Numbered from the stretch's first letter, positions 48,301 through 54,887 are shown. The stretch is DNA of 64,000 nt from Bacteroides ndongoniae (GCF_900108345.1 NZ_FNVV01000014.1:1349664-1413663), one strand, 5' to 3'. Notes: generated from the letters alone by a model not told the origin. Numbers and translations: made by a program.

Positions 48301-49265
48301 CCAACCTGGATGGCGAAGTGGTACAACACATAGAGTACGTGCCGTTCGGCGAAGTGTTCATTGAAGAGCGGAACAACATTTGGAATACGCCTTACCTCTT
48401 CAACGCGAAGGAATTCGACGAGGAAACAGGACTGTATTACTACGGTGCAAGGTATTATGACCCAAGAATAAGTCTTTGGATGTCAACAGACCCGATGCAA
48501 GAAAAATATCCCAATTTTAGTAGCCTCTGTTTTACATTTAATAATCCACTTAATTATATTGACGACCATGGATTTGAACCTACAGATGTAGAAGCTTTAG
48601 CAATGGCTGAAGATGCGTATGCACCTGGTACTAATAAAATACCTGGAAATTGGCGATATATACGTAACACTAAAAATTTAGGAACAGGATTTCGAACATC
48701 AAATGAAGAAACAGGATTCCAATCAGCGTTGTATGGAAGGTATGATGACAAAACTGATACTTACACTGAATTTGTTTACGCGACAGCAGGAACAAAATTT
48801 GATAGTTATAAAGATTGGAATAATAATGTCAAACAATTATTTGGAAAATCAGAACAATACAATCAATCTGTTAGTAATGCTAGATTGTTATCCCGTTCCC
48901 AAATGATTTCCGACAAAGAATTAACATTTGTTGGACATTCTTTAGGTGGCGGACTAGCAAGTGCAAATGCTTTGGCAACAGGTAATCCTGCTATAACATT
49001 TAATGCCGCAGCACTAAGTAATAGTACAAAAGAAACTCTAAATTTATATTATAAGCCCAATATAACCGCTTATATCGTAACTGGAGAGATTGTTGACTAT
49101 TTGCAAAGCTTAATAAATATGCATGCAGAAGGCAATAGGGTATATTTACCTGCAAATTATTGTCCGAAAATACCGTTTACAAAAATAGACGATTTAATAC
49201 GTTCAGGACAAAGGGTAAAGAATCATACGCTTTCTACATTAAAAGAAAAAATTATTAGGAAATGA
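39327..49265 (+). CDS. Giant SpvB/TcdB/Rhs polymorphic toxin with lipase tip
   Basis: A 3312-residue protein. It starts with a signal-like segment (MRRSHIIATAALVLAVAGFA) and a 430-residue beta-rich region. SpvB follows (about 455-650: RNGMTPSLGIQYSSEGGSGW), then six FG-GAP/VCBS-like units of the form D-x-N-G-D-G (about 845, 932, 1532, 1632, 1720, 1808), a TcdB-middle-like block (about 1820-1990) and YD repeats to about 2900. The Rhs core YHSDHLGSS, RYYDPRISLW and NPLNYIDDHG follow. The tip (about 3082-3312) has the lipase elbow GHSLGGG (Ser3205), a candidate Asp3257 and a candidate His3300. This joins the TcB and TcC halves of Tc toxins in one chain; no TcA is seen here. It overlaps the ankyrin gene. 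Confidence 0.88.
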   Translation: MRRSHIIATAALVLAVAGFATSRHFSDHSPDTVSGKGYQPTAPVAEQNDQMSEKHGNITAGSPSSDPEKSETPASTPMLVITSEQSIGHIGIPEGKASDNPEDNLFEIELAENIAGNKRVWLAYDLYGISSGNGVSKSINDRPATGGYHAVVNKDWTTVREEINPSWLHKGTNRILFTAVEGMPAYSVRNLRIETADGNDESISLALMPIAYEGKTYIHGFTGNGIHTVKAESEPLNLTDGEFEGMVSAKSGKVTITASKADGSIATRTFAVSDGGKADFSRKYTAYTSRPVAKLFNKETADSISISGGKLVVGKDILLSDRRLSVNSLRDIDVPALDFGMTNVTAESEGYRFLPHGNHFAGEGATVKLKYDRTRIPSGYTEDDIRTYYFDTDTRHWVALERVEVDKEAACVVSRTTHFTDMINGVIQAPESPETEGFAPTMMNDIKAADPTSKINVIAPPAANSRGTANLQYAFEMPPARNGMTPSLGIQYSSEGGSGWLGEGWNMPVPSITLDTRWGVPRYDTEKETETYLLSGAMLSTMDENGTMGVAHRGEKMSRKADRQFYTRQGGDFARIIRKGNSPTEYYWEVTDKQGVKYTYGGEDAVLKGTITDATGATREVISEWKLARVEETHGDYIEYVYETADEDVRGGLKAKAIYLKEVHAGNAGQEPHTVIVFEGNKVKQLKSNNARYGFLTSSNRLLEKVTVNFLGEELRSYAFTYKDGAFFKEVLESVRQFDSDNQEVAFQTFDYYDDVQSGNGYVPFQSSSETWNLHDDGLDAGFINPLQSFGTFSDRPTALGGTTSSSIGGSFYVGVGPDDQSPSTSSTAGGSFNYSNDQTKGLSTFVDLNGDGLPDKVFRQGGAVYYRPQLKSSNNSSVEYGAAIKVIGISSFSTSSSNSYSGGGDVKIGWGGIVGTAGSDNSRTNTKTKEYFSDINGDGLIDLVSNGKVYFNHLEFDDNGNAIPTFTLSSADTPSPIIYDPNNIDKTIGAVDPEEQAELIRTSPMVDMVRVWRAPYNGIVNITGTVNLILPSGDYDANEYEHADGVRVAIQSGGTERWNKTISKGDATAYPANVNNLTVQKNDRIYFRVQSGTNEMSNGSFDNVNWSPVITYTGVSHTTPDGYTSNIYKPDEGAVYYASSSAMIDEGNSIVSVSGKFVKPVTSDDVILKAFASNNKADGEGNANPNYQEKEVFARTFAWNEEFDDSLKFQIQNPDLFTNFRFEISASSNVRWEDIKWQPIVIYKDSDNNEQQWNTSADMKLYTNHVFTAEPYAFAEEDSLLSIKPILTFKPLVNYNGNVTLTVKGINKLFGKRSIQINTQESVTDSIIINRSEIEGDTVWFEIFSNDTQLSDKLLQASVSIDNPQDTLSLVIPKIIAVNLYTSENSTGFGPLYRGWGGFTYNTAEGRYANPINESLLNLPEDENDQIDPLTWAFTPVGTDLNTLDRWSGQRPEIYLTASEMGTARLTEQNVVLTNPFDELGDVAALTGDCLQGTGAAAITQEVISTSTVTQVGLVGITRSEASGGSTTRSTMMDMNGDGYPDIIANGTIQYTNTLGGISGERYSGIGTISSTNEATTWGAGSAPVISASMTVGHIAGWKRASETQKSSADSKASVNVSLGIPHNEDHSTESFVDVNGDGLPDKIQSDKKVRLNYGYTFSEPIEWDIDRIQGGEATSINVGASGTGGENPFKNKFKNLESGSTSFAGGYNMVTTQNGEQYNLMDVNSDGLPDKVWVSGEGIMVAFNIGNGFTEAISWEGATALNKSASTSESGNVAFTVNVTPKIIPIKFSVNPNVSLSNSISRVNYTLQDVDGDGYLDIVESDKESELKVTRSAIGRTNMLKSVVNSLGGTFTLDYEHTDPTYGLPGGKWVMSELTVDDGIRDDGPTMTTAFEYRNGRRDRHEREFLGFGEVITKNLDTEQGNALYRQAVEEYDVANYYVQGNLTNTSVQDAAGNKYTETKNEYDGYYLTANGDDYTFTAQSNLCSDRASAFVPLRYTANLQYEGTADGMITSEAWNEYYLTGHHGELKSYKYSDKGTLGEDGNGSFDYQTAIQYTSNSTKNILGLPVNVTVTGGDGTVYHNVSATYNTNYPNHLTQITQQLGNGTAVTDYKYDAYGNITQKTLPENAEGQRMWYKYRYEPEMNMYVERVEDAFGYRSEAGNFDYRYGIALERRDLNNFYYETDIDNLGRITGVRGPNELATGVPYIIAFEYQPKATFNENGITAPAYAVTKHYDIQHPEDDIETVTFVDGFGRAVQVKKDGTVTDVANGSASSAENVMIVSGRNVYDAFGRVAKTYYPTTEPLGNKAAFNKAFDNVTPTITAYDVLDRAIKVTLPDNAETKTTYSMERSSHALVTSVEDALNNVQTIHTSGSGKTLKSIQESGPDGAIVTTFGYDGIQRLVRVTDADGNVTTSTYDMGDRRTEVNHPASGKTTFTYDALGNVTSKQTANLAKEGKSITYDYDYNRLTGINYPDHPENNVKYYYGGRNASQNRIGRLMLREDGTGAIEYFYGKMGEVTKTRRTMIVPNQAIATYVTQWTYDSHNRLLEMIYPDEEKVTYTYDLGGQLTNVHGYKSYGYDYVNRIGYDRFGQRTYMKYCNGAETFYTYDPQRRRLQNLKVNAGGNTIMDNAYTYDAVSNVLSVANGAALPQSGKAGGQMSHSYTYDALYRLTGATGTYTGADSKAASYTLAMGYDNMHRITSKSQHLTQGNLQFDGTLNVGYDLTYTYGQEDGKKFQLDNVSDVNYRTEVTPNENQKTRNSHAYEYDANGNLVYVNTGRTKKDGTTDEKAHERKLKWDEENRLLASDDDGFVTNYWYDADGERTVKTSGESEQVYVNSEFAGGRTNTAKFSLYVSPYLVANQGGRYTKHIYIGSQRIVSKIGDFASYGSDPRRIQYAGSEADAISVDYAGKYSAQQEAIKENYVTFEVPYNGTDNNDYVNGEGFCCDDGSMEAAQTRAMAKALEDNFQEGDVYENLQFYYHSDHLGSSSYITNLDGEVVQHIEYVPFGEVFIEERNNIWNTPYLFNAKEFDEETGLYYYGARYYDPRISLWMSTDPMQEKYPNFSSLCFTFNNPLNYIDDHGFEPTDVEALAMAEDAYAPGTNKIPGNWRYIRNTKNLGTGFRTSNEETGFQSALYGRYDDKTDTYTEFVYATAGTKFDSYKDWNNNVKQLFGKSEQYNQSVSNARLLSRSQMISDKELTFVGHSLGGGLASANALATGNPAITFNAAALSNSTKETLNLYYKPNITAYIVTGEIVDYLQSLINMHAEGNRVYLPANYCPKIPFTKIDDLIRSGQRVKNHTLSTLKEKIIRK
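48573..49262 (+). other. Exchangeable toxin tip: class-3-lipase-like domain
   Basis: This part of the Rhs gene follows the core end marker NPLNYIDDHG. From about 48460 the base composition turns markedly AT-rich compared with the GC-richer core, and it stays so through the ankyrin gene. The motif GHSLGGG and the ordered Ser, Asp, His candidates suggest a phospholipase or lipase effector acting on membranes. Residue choice for Asp and His is inference. Confidence 0.7.
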
Positions 49266-50017
49266 ATTTGGCTACTTTCATAAGGCTTGCATTTTGTTGT
49301 ATTTTGGCGGCTTCTTGCCGTCAAAATACAACGAATATAACATTTTATAATGTTGAGTGTTATAAAGGTACTGCGATAGAGAATTTCGCAAAACTTGTAG
49401 ATAGAGAAGATACTACTCAAATGAAACTATATATTCATAAAAAAAAATTAAATATAGACACCCCTGATGCTATTTTCGGAAAGCCTCTTTTAATGTGGAC
49501 TATATTCAATAGAAAATATAAAGCATTCAGATGTCTTTTAGAACTTGGAGCAAATCCAAACAGTATTTGCCAAAATGGCGACACTCCTCTAATACTGGCA
49601 GCTGGTTTGATTGACGATAATTATAACTCGGATCCAAGATTTATTACAGATTTATTAAATTTTGGAGCAAATCCCAATATTGTAACTTTAGATTCAACAA
49701 CAAGTTTAAAGAAAAATCCATTATTTATAGCTGTATGCACTTCATTGACTTATACAAAAATACTCATAGAACAAGGGCATGTATCCCCTTATATGGAGAT
49801 TAATGGAGAATGTATCCTTGATTATCCCGTCGTTTTAGAAAAACTTGATATTGTAGATTATTTATGCAATGAAAAAGGGATGTCACTTAATAGGCGTATT
49901 ACCATATATGGAAAAGACGACAATAGAACTCTGCTTGATTTACTCAAAAATAAAGATTATCCTCCAAAACACGAGTTCTATAAATTGCGGCAAAAATTAT
50001 TGAATACATATGATTAA
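49262..50017 (+). CDS. Ankyrin-repeat lipoprotein, probable immunity to the lipase tip
   Basis: A 251-residue protein with a lipoprotein signal (FCCILAASC, Cys19). At least two ankyrin repeats follow: PLLMWTIFNRKYKAFRCLLELGANPN, then TPLILAAG and ITDLLNFGANPN. The ATG overlaps the Rhs stop (ATGA), the classic arrangement of toxin and cognate immunity gene, and it shares the tip's AT-rich composition. Ankyrin proteins are known partners of lipase effectors. As a lipoprotein it would act in the periplasm or outer membrane, where an incoming lipase would attack. Confidence 0.8.
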   Translation: MNLATFIRLAFCCILAASCRQNTTNITFYNVECYKGTAIENFAKLVDREDTTQMKLYIHKKKLNIDTPDAIFGKPLLMWTIFNRKYKAFRCLLELGANPNSICQNGDTPLILAAGLIDDNYNSDPRFITDLLNFGANPNIVTLDSTTSLKKNPLFIAVCTSLTYTKILIEQGHVSPYMEINGECILDYPVVLEKLDIVDYLCNEKGMSLNRRITIYGKDDNRTLLDLLKNKDYPPKHEFYKLRQKLLNTYD

Positions 50018-50045
50018 ATGAAAGTCAATTTGAAAATCTAGAAAA

Positions 50046-50072
50046 CAAAAAGAGGCAGATTGCCTCTTTTTG
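50046..50072 (+). terminator. Terminator after the Rhs/immunity pair
   Basis: caaaaagaggca/tgcctctttttg, a perfect 12-bp stem with a three-base loop and T-run, 28 bases after the ankyrin gene. Confidence 0.75.
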
Positions 50073-50081
50073 TTAACATCA

Positions 50082-50150
50082 TTAAGACACGCAACAGCCA
50101 CGCCTACGAGTATGACGCGAACAAAAAACTCGTTTACGCCAACACCTGAG
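50082..50150 (+). pseudogene. Orphan Rhs-core fragment
   Basis: About 60 bases encode KTRNSHAYEYDANKKLVYAN, then T and a stop. This matches KTRNSHAYEYDANGNLVYVN inside the Rhs gene (about 47594-47655), where only a handful of bases differ. There is no start or continuation. Short core remnants downstream of an rhs gene are typical of displaced older tip cassettes and give homology for tip exchange. Confidence 0.7.
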
Positions 50151-50171
50151 AAGTTTCAATATCTTATAGAA

Positions 50172-50606
50172 CTAATTAATTAAAGTTTGATAAGGAATTA
50201 ATTCGTAATATTCTCTGTACATAAAGGGGTCACCAAACTCTCCAGTTCTATCATAGAAAGAAAACTTTTTTTCGGTCAATTTGTCTATATCCCAATAATG
50301 ATTACCTCCGAAATATATAGTACTGAAACTAGGGTCTCCAAAAGTCCATCTTCCATTATATTCAGATTTTTTTTCTTCTCCATTTTGATTTGTTACTATA
50401 TCAGTTCTCTTATAAATTCCGTTTCGGTTAAAATTGTATGTCGTTTGTCCTATTTCATCGTTCTCTGTTTTATATGTACTTGTAGACCAAGTGATGTCAC
50501 AAATAAGTGAGATAACACTTTCTTCTTCGTAAGAATAATATCCATTTCTTTCAATGCAGCTTATAAAAAGAAATGAGAACAGTATAATTAAGATTTTTGC
50601 TTTCAT
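50172..50606 (-). CDS. Small lipoprotein, lipocalin-like size, possible orphan immunity
   Basis: A 144-residue protein from MKAKILIILFSFLFISC (lipobox Cys17); an upstream in-frame start would run through the opposite gene's promoter and is rejected. The C-terminal part (YNGRWTFGDPSFSTIYF, then WDIDKLTEKKFSFYDR) is beta-rich and lipocalin-like. It reads towards the Rhs fragment. Because it sits downstream of the displaced core fragment, it may have been brought in with a former tip, but orientation is opposite and this is only inference. Its promoter faces that of the next gene in a perfect palindrome. Confidence 0.65.
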   Translation of the reverse strand: MKAKILIILFSFLFISCIERNGYYSYEEESVISLICDITWSTSTYKTENDEIGQTTYNFNRNGIYKRTDIVTNQNGEEKKSEYNGRWTFGDPSFSTIYFGGNHYWDIDKLTEKKFSFYDRTGEFGDPFMYREYYELIPYQTLIN

Positions 50607-50631
50607 TGCTATAAAAAAATTGAATTCCATG

Positions 50632-50660
50632 CAAATATACGAAAAAAAAATGTATATTTG
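50632..50660. promoter_or_regulatory. Divergent promoters in a perfect palindrome
   Basis: caaatatac (50632-50640) and gtatatttg (50652-50660) are exact reverse complements around an A-rich spacer. Each contains TATATTTG, a -7 box of the TAnnTTTG type, one for the minus gene (50606) and one for the plus gene (50698). Confidence 0.65.
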
Positions 50661-50697
50661 TGGAAAATACAATTCATTAACCAAAAACGGAGGTAAT

Positions 50698-51471
50698 ATG
50701 AAAAAAATTAGTTCAATCGCATTGGGAGTTCTTGCAACTCTTGCAGTATGTTCATGTAGTGATAATGAGGTTATGGAACCTGTTGTTAGTAACACTCAGA
50801 CTGACATGGAAGTCATTTCCCGATTTGTTGATGTAAATGAAACAACAAACGAGTATTACATTAACGAGAACAAGAAAACAAGAGCCTTATCTTACGTTAC
50901 AGGTTCGGATTGGCAAGATTTAGAAAAAGTTAGTCCGTTAAGTCTTGAAAAGTATGAGTCCGAATTGAAAGTGTTAAATGCACAAGTAGCAGAGGCCATC
51001 GCAAATCCTAATACAGCCTACATGGTATTCTCAGTAAATGGAAAGACATTGGTTAAGAAAGTAAAAGAAGATGCCGGGTTTGACTTTTCTGTAGCGAATG
51101 GTGTAACTGCGCAAACTAGAGCTATTTATCCAACCCTTAATATATTCGGAGGATCTCCTGACGCATCCACTGGAGTTTTTTATGATTCAAGTAGAACATT
51201 AATAATGGATGTTGCTGTTAATAACAGCATTACATTCAATTATTATTTCTTTGAAGTATTAAATCCAAACGCAAAACCTAGTCCGGACGATAATATATTA
51301 ACACCTGAAAGTGTAGCGTTCAGTGGAACGGGGCCGTTATGGAACACAAGATTTACTTGGACTTCATATTGGGATGCAAATGTTCCAAATAAAGGATTTA
51401 AATGGGAATTTAAGGGAAAAGGGACAACTCCTTCTTCCGGTTATATAGCACAATGTACTTTTAGTAAGTGA
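50698..51471 (+). CDS. Lipoprotein of unknown function
   Basis: A 257-residue protein from MKKISSIALGVLATLAVCSC (lipobox Cys20), preceded by ggaggt; the upstream in-frame starts lie within the divergent promoter. The body has no recognised domain: a helical VSPLSLEKYESELKVLNAQV segment, then a beta-rich C-terminus with many aromatic residues. Probably located on the outer membrane or surface. The gene is isolated, with a strong terminator. Confidence 0.7.
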   Translation: MKKISSIALGVLATLAVCSCSDNEVMEPVVSNTQTDMEVISRFVDVNETTNEYYINENKKTRALSYVTGSDWQDLEKVSPLSLEKYESELKVLNAQVAEAIANPNTAYMVFSVNGKTLVKKVKEDAGFDFSVANGVTAQTRAIYPTLNIFGGSPDASTGVFYDSSRTLIMDVAVNNSITFNYYFFEVLNPNAKPSPDDNILTPESVAFSGTGPLWNTRFTWTSYWDANVPNKGFKWEFKGKGTTPSSGYIAQCTFSK

Positions 51472-51493
51472 TTAACTTATTTATATTATTTGT

Positions 51494-51521
51494 GGGAGAG
51501 TCTATGTGCTCTCCCTTTTTT
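51494..51521 (+). terminator. Terminator after the lipoprotein gene
   Basis: gggagag/ctctccc with an 8-base loop and a run of six T, 22 bases after the stop. Confidence 0.75.
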
Positions 51522-51610
51522 GTGCTTAACATATTGCTCAGTAATATTAGATTCAATATACTTTCCTCTTTTTTATTAGAAATAAGAGTGTGTCTTTCTT
51601 AGACTTCGCA

Positions 51611-52497
51611 TCATAGCGTTCCAACTAGAGTCACAATATTATGCTGGGAACAATACACATTAGTTTGCAGCCATAATCTAAACAGCGGGTCTGCAATGTT
51701 ATATATACCTCCCCGCTGGATTTTGGATGTCTTATCTATAATTTTCCGGTCAGCCTTCAGTTTGAAATACGGGAATATCTTACCGTTGTCTTGACCTGTC
51801 ATCTGACAGATCTCCTGCAGACTGACTCCATCTTCAACCCTTGCTATAGCCGACAAAATCCTTTGAATCTGCACTACATAGCCCTCATACTTTACCTGAT
51901 AATAGAAAGAGAAATAATCTATGAGAAGCATGATATCCGTTTCCAGACTTGCTGAATCTTCAATAATCTTTGCGGCTATCTGTACAGAACGGGGTGTCTT
52001 AGGCAGGTAAGACATCAGATTTTCCAAACGTGCCATATCCGTCTCGTTCCCTACGAACATACTGTAATCAGTAACGGCAAGCGGCCGTATATAAGAAATC
52101 TTCAATCCTTCGAAGAAAGCAGACTCATAATCGGTGAATGCCGGCAGCACCTTGTCGGATGTCGCTATCAGAATGGGCGCACCGGCTTTATTGAGCTTTC
52201 CCCTCAAATTATACTGCTCGGTATTATCAGTCCTCTCGAAATAGTGCTGGATATTGTCAATCAACAGAACAGTCCTGCAGGAATCATCCTGCAATGGACA
52301 AAACTTTCATATATCATCGGTCGAGAAAAGTTCTTTTCCCTCAATAAATACCGGCTTAAGCTGTTTGCCACTATTCTCTATGCTGAAATACATTCTTTTG
52401 AGCAATGAGGTCTTTCCGCTCCCATCTGCCCTGCGAATTTCCTTTTTCTTCCAAAGAAATCATCAGCTTCTACCGATGGCTTGTTAGATATACCCAT
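51611..52497 (-). pseudogene. Frameshifted AAA ATPase
   Basis: Three frames on the minus strand carry parts of one protein. An N-terminal piece starts MGISNKPSVEADDFFGR (from 52497). A second piece holds Walker A in GSGKTSLLKRMYFS and reads to ELFSTDD before a stop. A third, from about 52294, holds Walker B (CRTVLLIDNIQHYF) and a winged-helix C-terminus (GGIYNIADPLFRLWLQTN). Two frame changes are needed to read it through. The order fits archaeal-type ATPases of the AAA_14/DUF234 plan. It appears inactive. Confidence 0.65.
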
Positions 52498-52829
52498 CGT
52501 TTTTCCGCTTTATATACTTTCATCTGTAAAGAAGCGCAATCCATTTTAATAAAAATATTTTTTATAGAAAATTATTTTCATAAGCTTATGGCTATGACTG
52601 TTCATTCGTCCGGACGTGTTCAGATTTTATGAACACGGGTGAAATGGTGAACGATAGAATCTGTTTTTATCGTAGGAAGTCACTCTTTCTCTTTTTTTGC
52701 AAAATATTTGAACTCTTTTCATTCCAAAACAGAAGATTCTGTACTTTTTTTCGTATATTTGAAAAAGGGCCTAATCTGCTAAAGGAGTAGCAGAAATATG
52801 GCATCATAACCAACTCCATCTAACATGTT
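52498..52829 (+). promoter_or_regulatory. Leader of the RiPP locus
   Basis: No full gene. A perfect hairpin cgtgttca/tgaacacg lies at 52615-52637. The promoter box TATATTTG is at 52754-52761. The transcript then has a perfect hairpin tctgcta/tagcaga (52775-52794) whose loop is the ribosome-site-like aaggag, followed by a three-codon ORF ATG GCA TCA TAA (52798-52809). The precursor gene starts 20 bases later. A structured, possibly regulated leader is likely. Confidence 0.55.
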
Positions 52830-53024
52830 ATGAAAAAACAACTGTCAAAATTGAATCTCCGGCCTGAAGATCTACCGGCGAACGATCTCAACGCTGAACA
52901 GCTTGAAAAAATCAAAGGCGGACAATCATCCGTTTTGGATAATTGCGTCTGTGAATGTGTATGCTATCAAGAAGGTGACACACAGGGACAGCAGCTGAAC
53001 TACTGGTCTATGTCCTGGCAATAA
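52830..53024 (+). CDS. RiPP precursor peptide with double-glycine leader and CxCxCxC core
   Basis: A 64-residue peptide. The leader is charged and helical (MKKQLSKLNLRPEDL, then LNAEQLEKIKGG) and ends in the double glycine at 30-31, as in Bacteroidales GG-leader natural-product precursors. The 33-residue core starts QSSVLDN and contains four alternating cysteines C39, C41, C43, C45 (CVCECVC), ending NYWSMSWQ with no further cysteines. It is directly followed by a radical SAM/SPASM maturase. Thioether links or other radical modifications on or near the cysteines are inferred. No C39-type exporter is seen nearby. Confidence 0.8.
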   Translation: MKKQLSKLNLRPEDLPANDLNAEQLEKIKGGQSSVLDNCVCECVCYQEGDTQGQQLNYWSMSWQ

Positions 53025-53079
53025 GCCGTCTGCTGCATACAAAAGAAATCAGAATTGTCACACTTAATCTCGGGTATCC

Positions 53080-54705
53080 ATGAAAAAAGAAAAATACAAA
53101 AACTTTCCTCTAATCAAGACATTCGCCGCCAAAGAAGGCAACACTTATCTATATGACGGAAGGGCAAACATTTTTCTGTGCCTTTCTCCCAAAGAAAGTG
53201 ACACTATTTCACGATATCTGAGTCTGAATGAGTCATCGGAAGAGGAAGCCCATGTGAATCTCTCTTCCGATGATACAGATTTCATCAAAAAACTACAGCG
53301 AAATAACGTGCTGGTTCCCGGCATACTTGACTCAAGGGTCAACACGCAAGAAGATAATATAGAAAGAATCTGGCAGCAGGCCATGAATGATGCAGTGCCC
53401 AAAAAGGTTACACTTGAGCTGACGAACGCATGTAATCTGCGTTGCAAATATTGCCCATATACCATTCATGAGGAAAACGGAAATGGCAAAGCCCATGGGA
53501 CAGCCACCCTTTCGGCAGAATCCGGAAAATCTGGAATAAAGAACTATTTCAACTCGTATGTAAATATCTTTGGCAAGGTACCCAGCCAATACAGGGAATA
53601 TTATCTCAAAAGGAATCCTCCCGCAATCGGCTTTTACGGAGGCGAGGCATTGTTGCAATTCGGTCTGATGAAGGAATTAAGCCGCTATGCGCGTACGCTG
53701 CCATGGGAAAAGTACGACATACCCAATGAAAAAGTGATGTTTCATATCACTACAAACGGGACACTGCTGACAGAAGAGAAACTTCACTTTCTGATACAGA
53801 ACAATTTTTCGCTCACCATCAGCTATGACGGTCCCCCTGAAGAGAATGACAAGAACAGGGTATTCAAAGACGGAAAAGGAACCGGCCAAAGAATAGAGAA
53901 AGTATTCAGTATGATACGAAGAATTTCTGAACCGTATCTGTTGAACAATGTACAGATACAGGCCGTACTCGCCCCCAACTATGACCATACGGCGGTGGAT
54001 AGCTATTTCAGAAACCGTACTATCGGAGAATCCATCGGCGGGGTGAAACAACTCAACTATATAGAGTTCAGTGATTACAGAAATAAACATGAGCAAGACA
54101 GACAGCTGCAGGAATTTGATATCAAAAAGAATATCCTCGAACTGCATAATGCCGGACTGAGAGGCTCCGAACTATACAAAAGCCTGGTCAGCCAGCCTCT
54201 TGTCCGCTCGTGGCTGAAATTCATCTACACTATCCTGCAAAAAACAGCCACGACACCTGCGATATACAGCAATTATTTTAACTCATGCTTTGCCGGAAGA
54301 GCCAACTATTTCGTGGACACAAGGGGAAATCTGCACTTGTGCGAGCGCACCGACTTTTCCAAACCGATAGGAAATGTTGCTGACGGCATCCACGAAAGCA
54401 CTGTAAAGCAGATGTACGCAGATTATTTCCGCATAATCAACCGTGAGGAATGCCGTTCGTGCTGGGCCGGACATTTCTGTACGCTATGTATGGCCACACT
54501 GATAAAAGACGGTAAAATCATCCCTCCCAACACGCATATCTGCAACAACATCAGGGAAGCTGTATCCAGACAGATTCAGGATTTACTTTTCATCAAAGAG
54601 TACTACCCGGAAATTCTTGAATGTATGGAGGACATGTATGAACAAGCCAATGACATAACTGTGAACGGGTTCAAAGCGTTCATGAAAGAGAAAGGTATGC
54701 CATAG
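53080..54705 (+). CDS. Radical SAM/SPASM peptide maturase
   Basis: A 541-residue enzyme. The N-terminal 100 residues resemble a precursor-recognition region. The radical SAM cluster motif is C118-x3-C122-x2-C125 (NACNLRCKYCPY), followed by GFYGGEAL and TTNGTLL typical of the fold. The C-terminal SPASM region holds cysteines in SCFAGR, LHLCERT, CRSCWAGHFCTLC and HICNN for auxiliary iron-sulfur clusters. It would modify the precursor peptide encoded 55 bases upstream. The class is that of Bacteroidales GG-leader maturases; the chemical outcome cannot be read from sequence. Confidence 0.88.
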   Translation: MKKEKYKNFPLIKTFAAKEGNTYLYDGRANIFLCLSPKESDTISRYLSLNESSEEEAHVNLSSDDTDFIKKLQRNNVLVPGILDSRVNTQEDNIERIWQQAMNDAVPKKVTLELTNACNLRCKYCPYTIHEENGNGKAHGTATLSAESGKSGIKNYFNSYVNIFGKVPSQYREYYLKRNPPAIGFYGGEALLQFGLMKELSRYARTLPWEKYDIPNEKVMFHITTNGTLLTEEKLHFLIQNNFSLTISYDGPPEENDKNRVFKDGKGTGQRIEKVFSMIRRISEPYLLNNVQIQAVLAPNYDHTAVDSYFRNRTIGESIGGVKQLNYIEFSDYRNKHEQDRQLQEFDIKKNILELHNAGLRGSELYKSLVSQPLVRSWLKFIYTILQKTATTPAIYSNYFNSCFAGRANYFVDTRGNLHLCERTDFSKPIGNVADGIHESTVKQMYADYFRIINREECRSCWAGHFCTLCMATLIKDGKIIPPNTHICNNIREAVSRQIQDLLFIKEYYPEILECMEDMYEQANDITVNGFKAFMKEKGMP

Positions 54706-54708
54706 TCT

Positions 54709-54855
54709 ATGCAGGCTTCAAAAGTCTTAAATATATTTATAAATTCCACATGCATAACAGACATATGGTACAAAACAGGCCTGGATAGCAAACAGAAGAA
54801 TACCACTGCCATGTCTCCAGATATAACAGAATACGACACCATCATTGCTAAATAA
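54709..54855 (+). CDS. Possible 48-residue ORF directly after the maturase
   Basis: An ATG three bases after the maturase stop opens 48 codons in the same frame as the maturase (product starts MQASKVLNIFINSTC). It is either a small separate gene or a former C-terminal extension cut by the TAG. No double glycine and only one cysteine are present, so it is not a second precursor of the same type. Weakly supported. Confidence 0.3.
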   Translation: MQASKVLNIFINSTCITDIWYKTGLDSKQKNTTAMSPDITEYDTIIAK

Positions 54856-54887
54856 TTTTTTCAATATATTTTTTAACTTACAATTTT

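Noticed and set aside
46146..48329. Several other minus-strand frames opposite the Rhs core
   Set aside because: All lie inside the 3312-residue gene and show only composition-driven openness.
50554..50697. Upstream extension of the 50698 lipoprotein gene
   Set aside because: The extended start lies before the divergent promoter and would place a non-signal sequence before a perfect lipoprotein signal.
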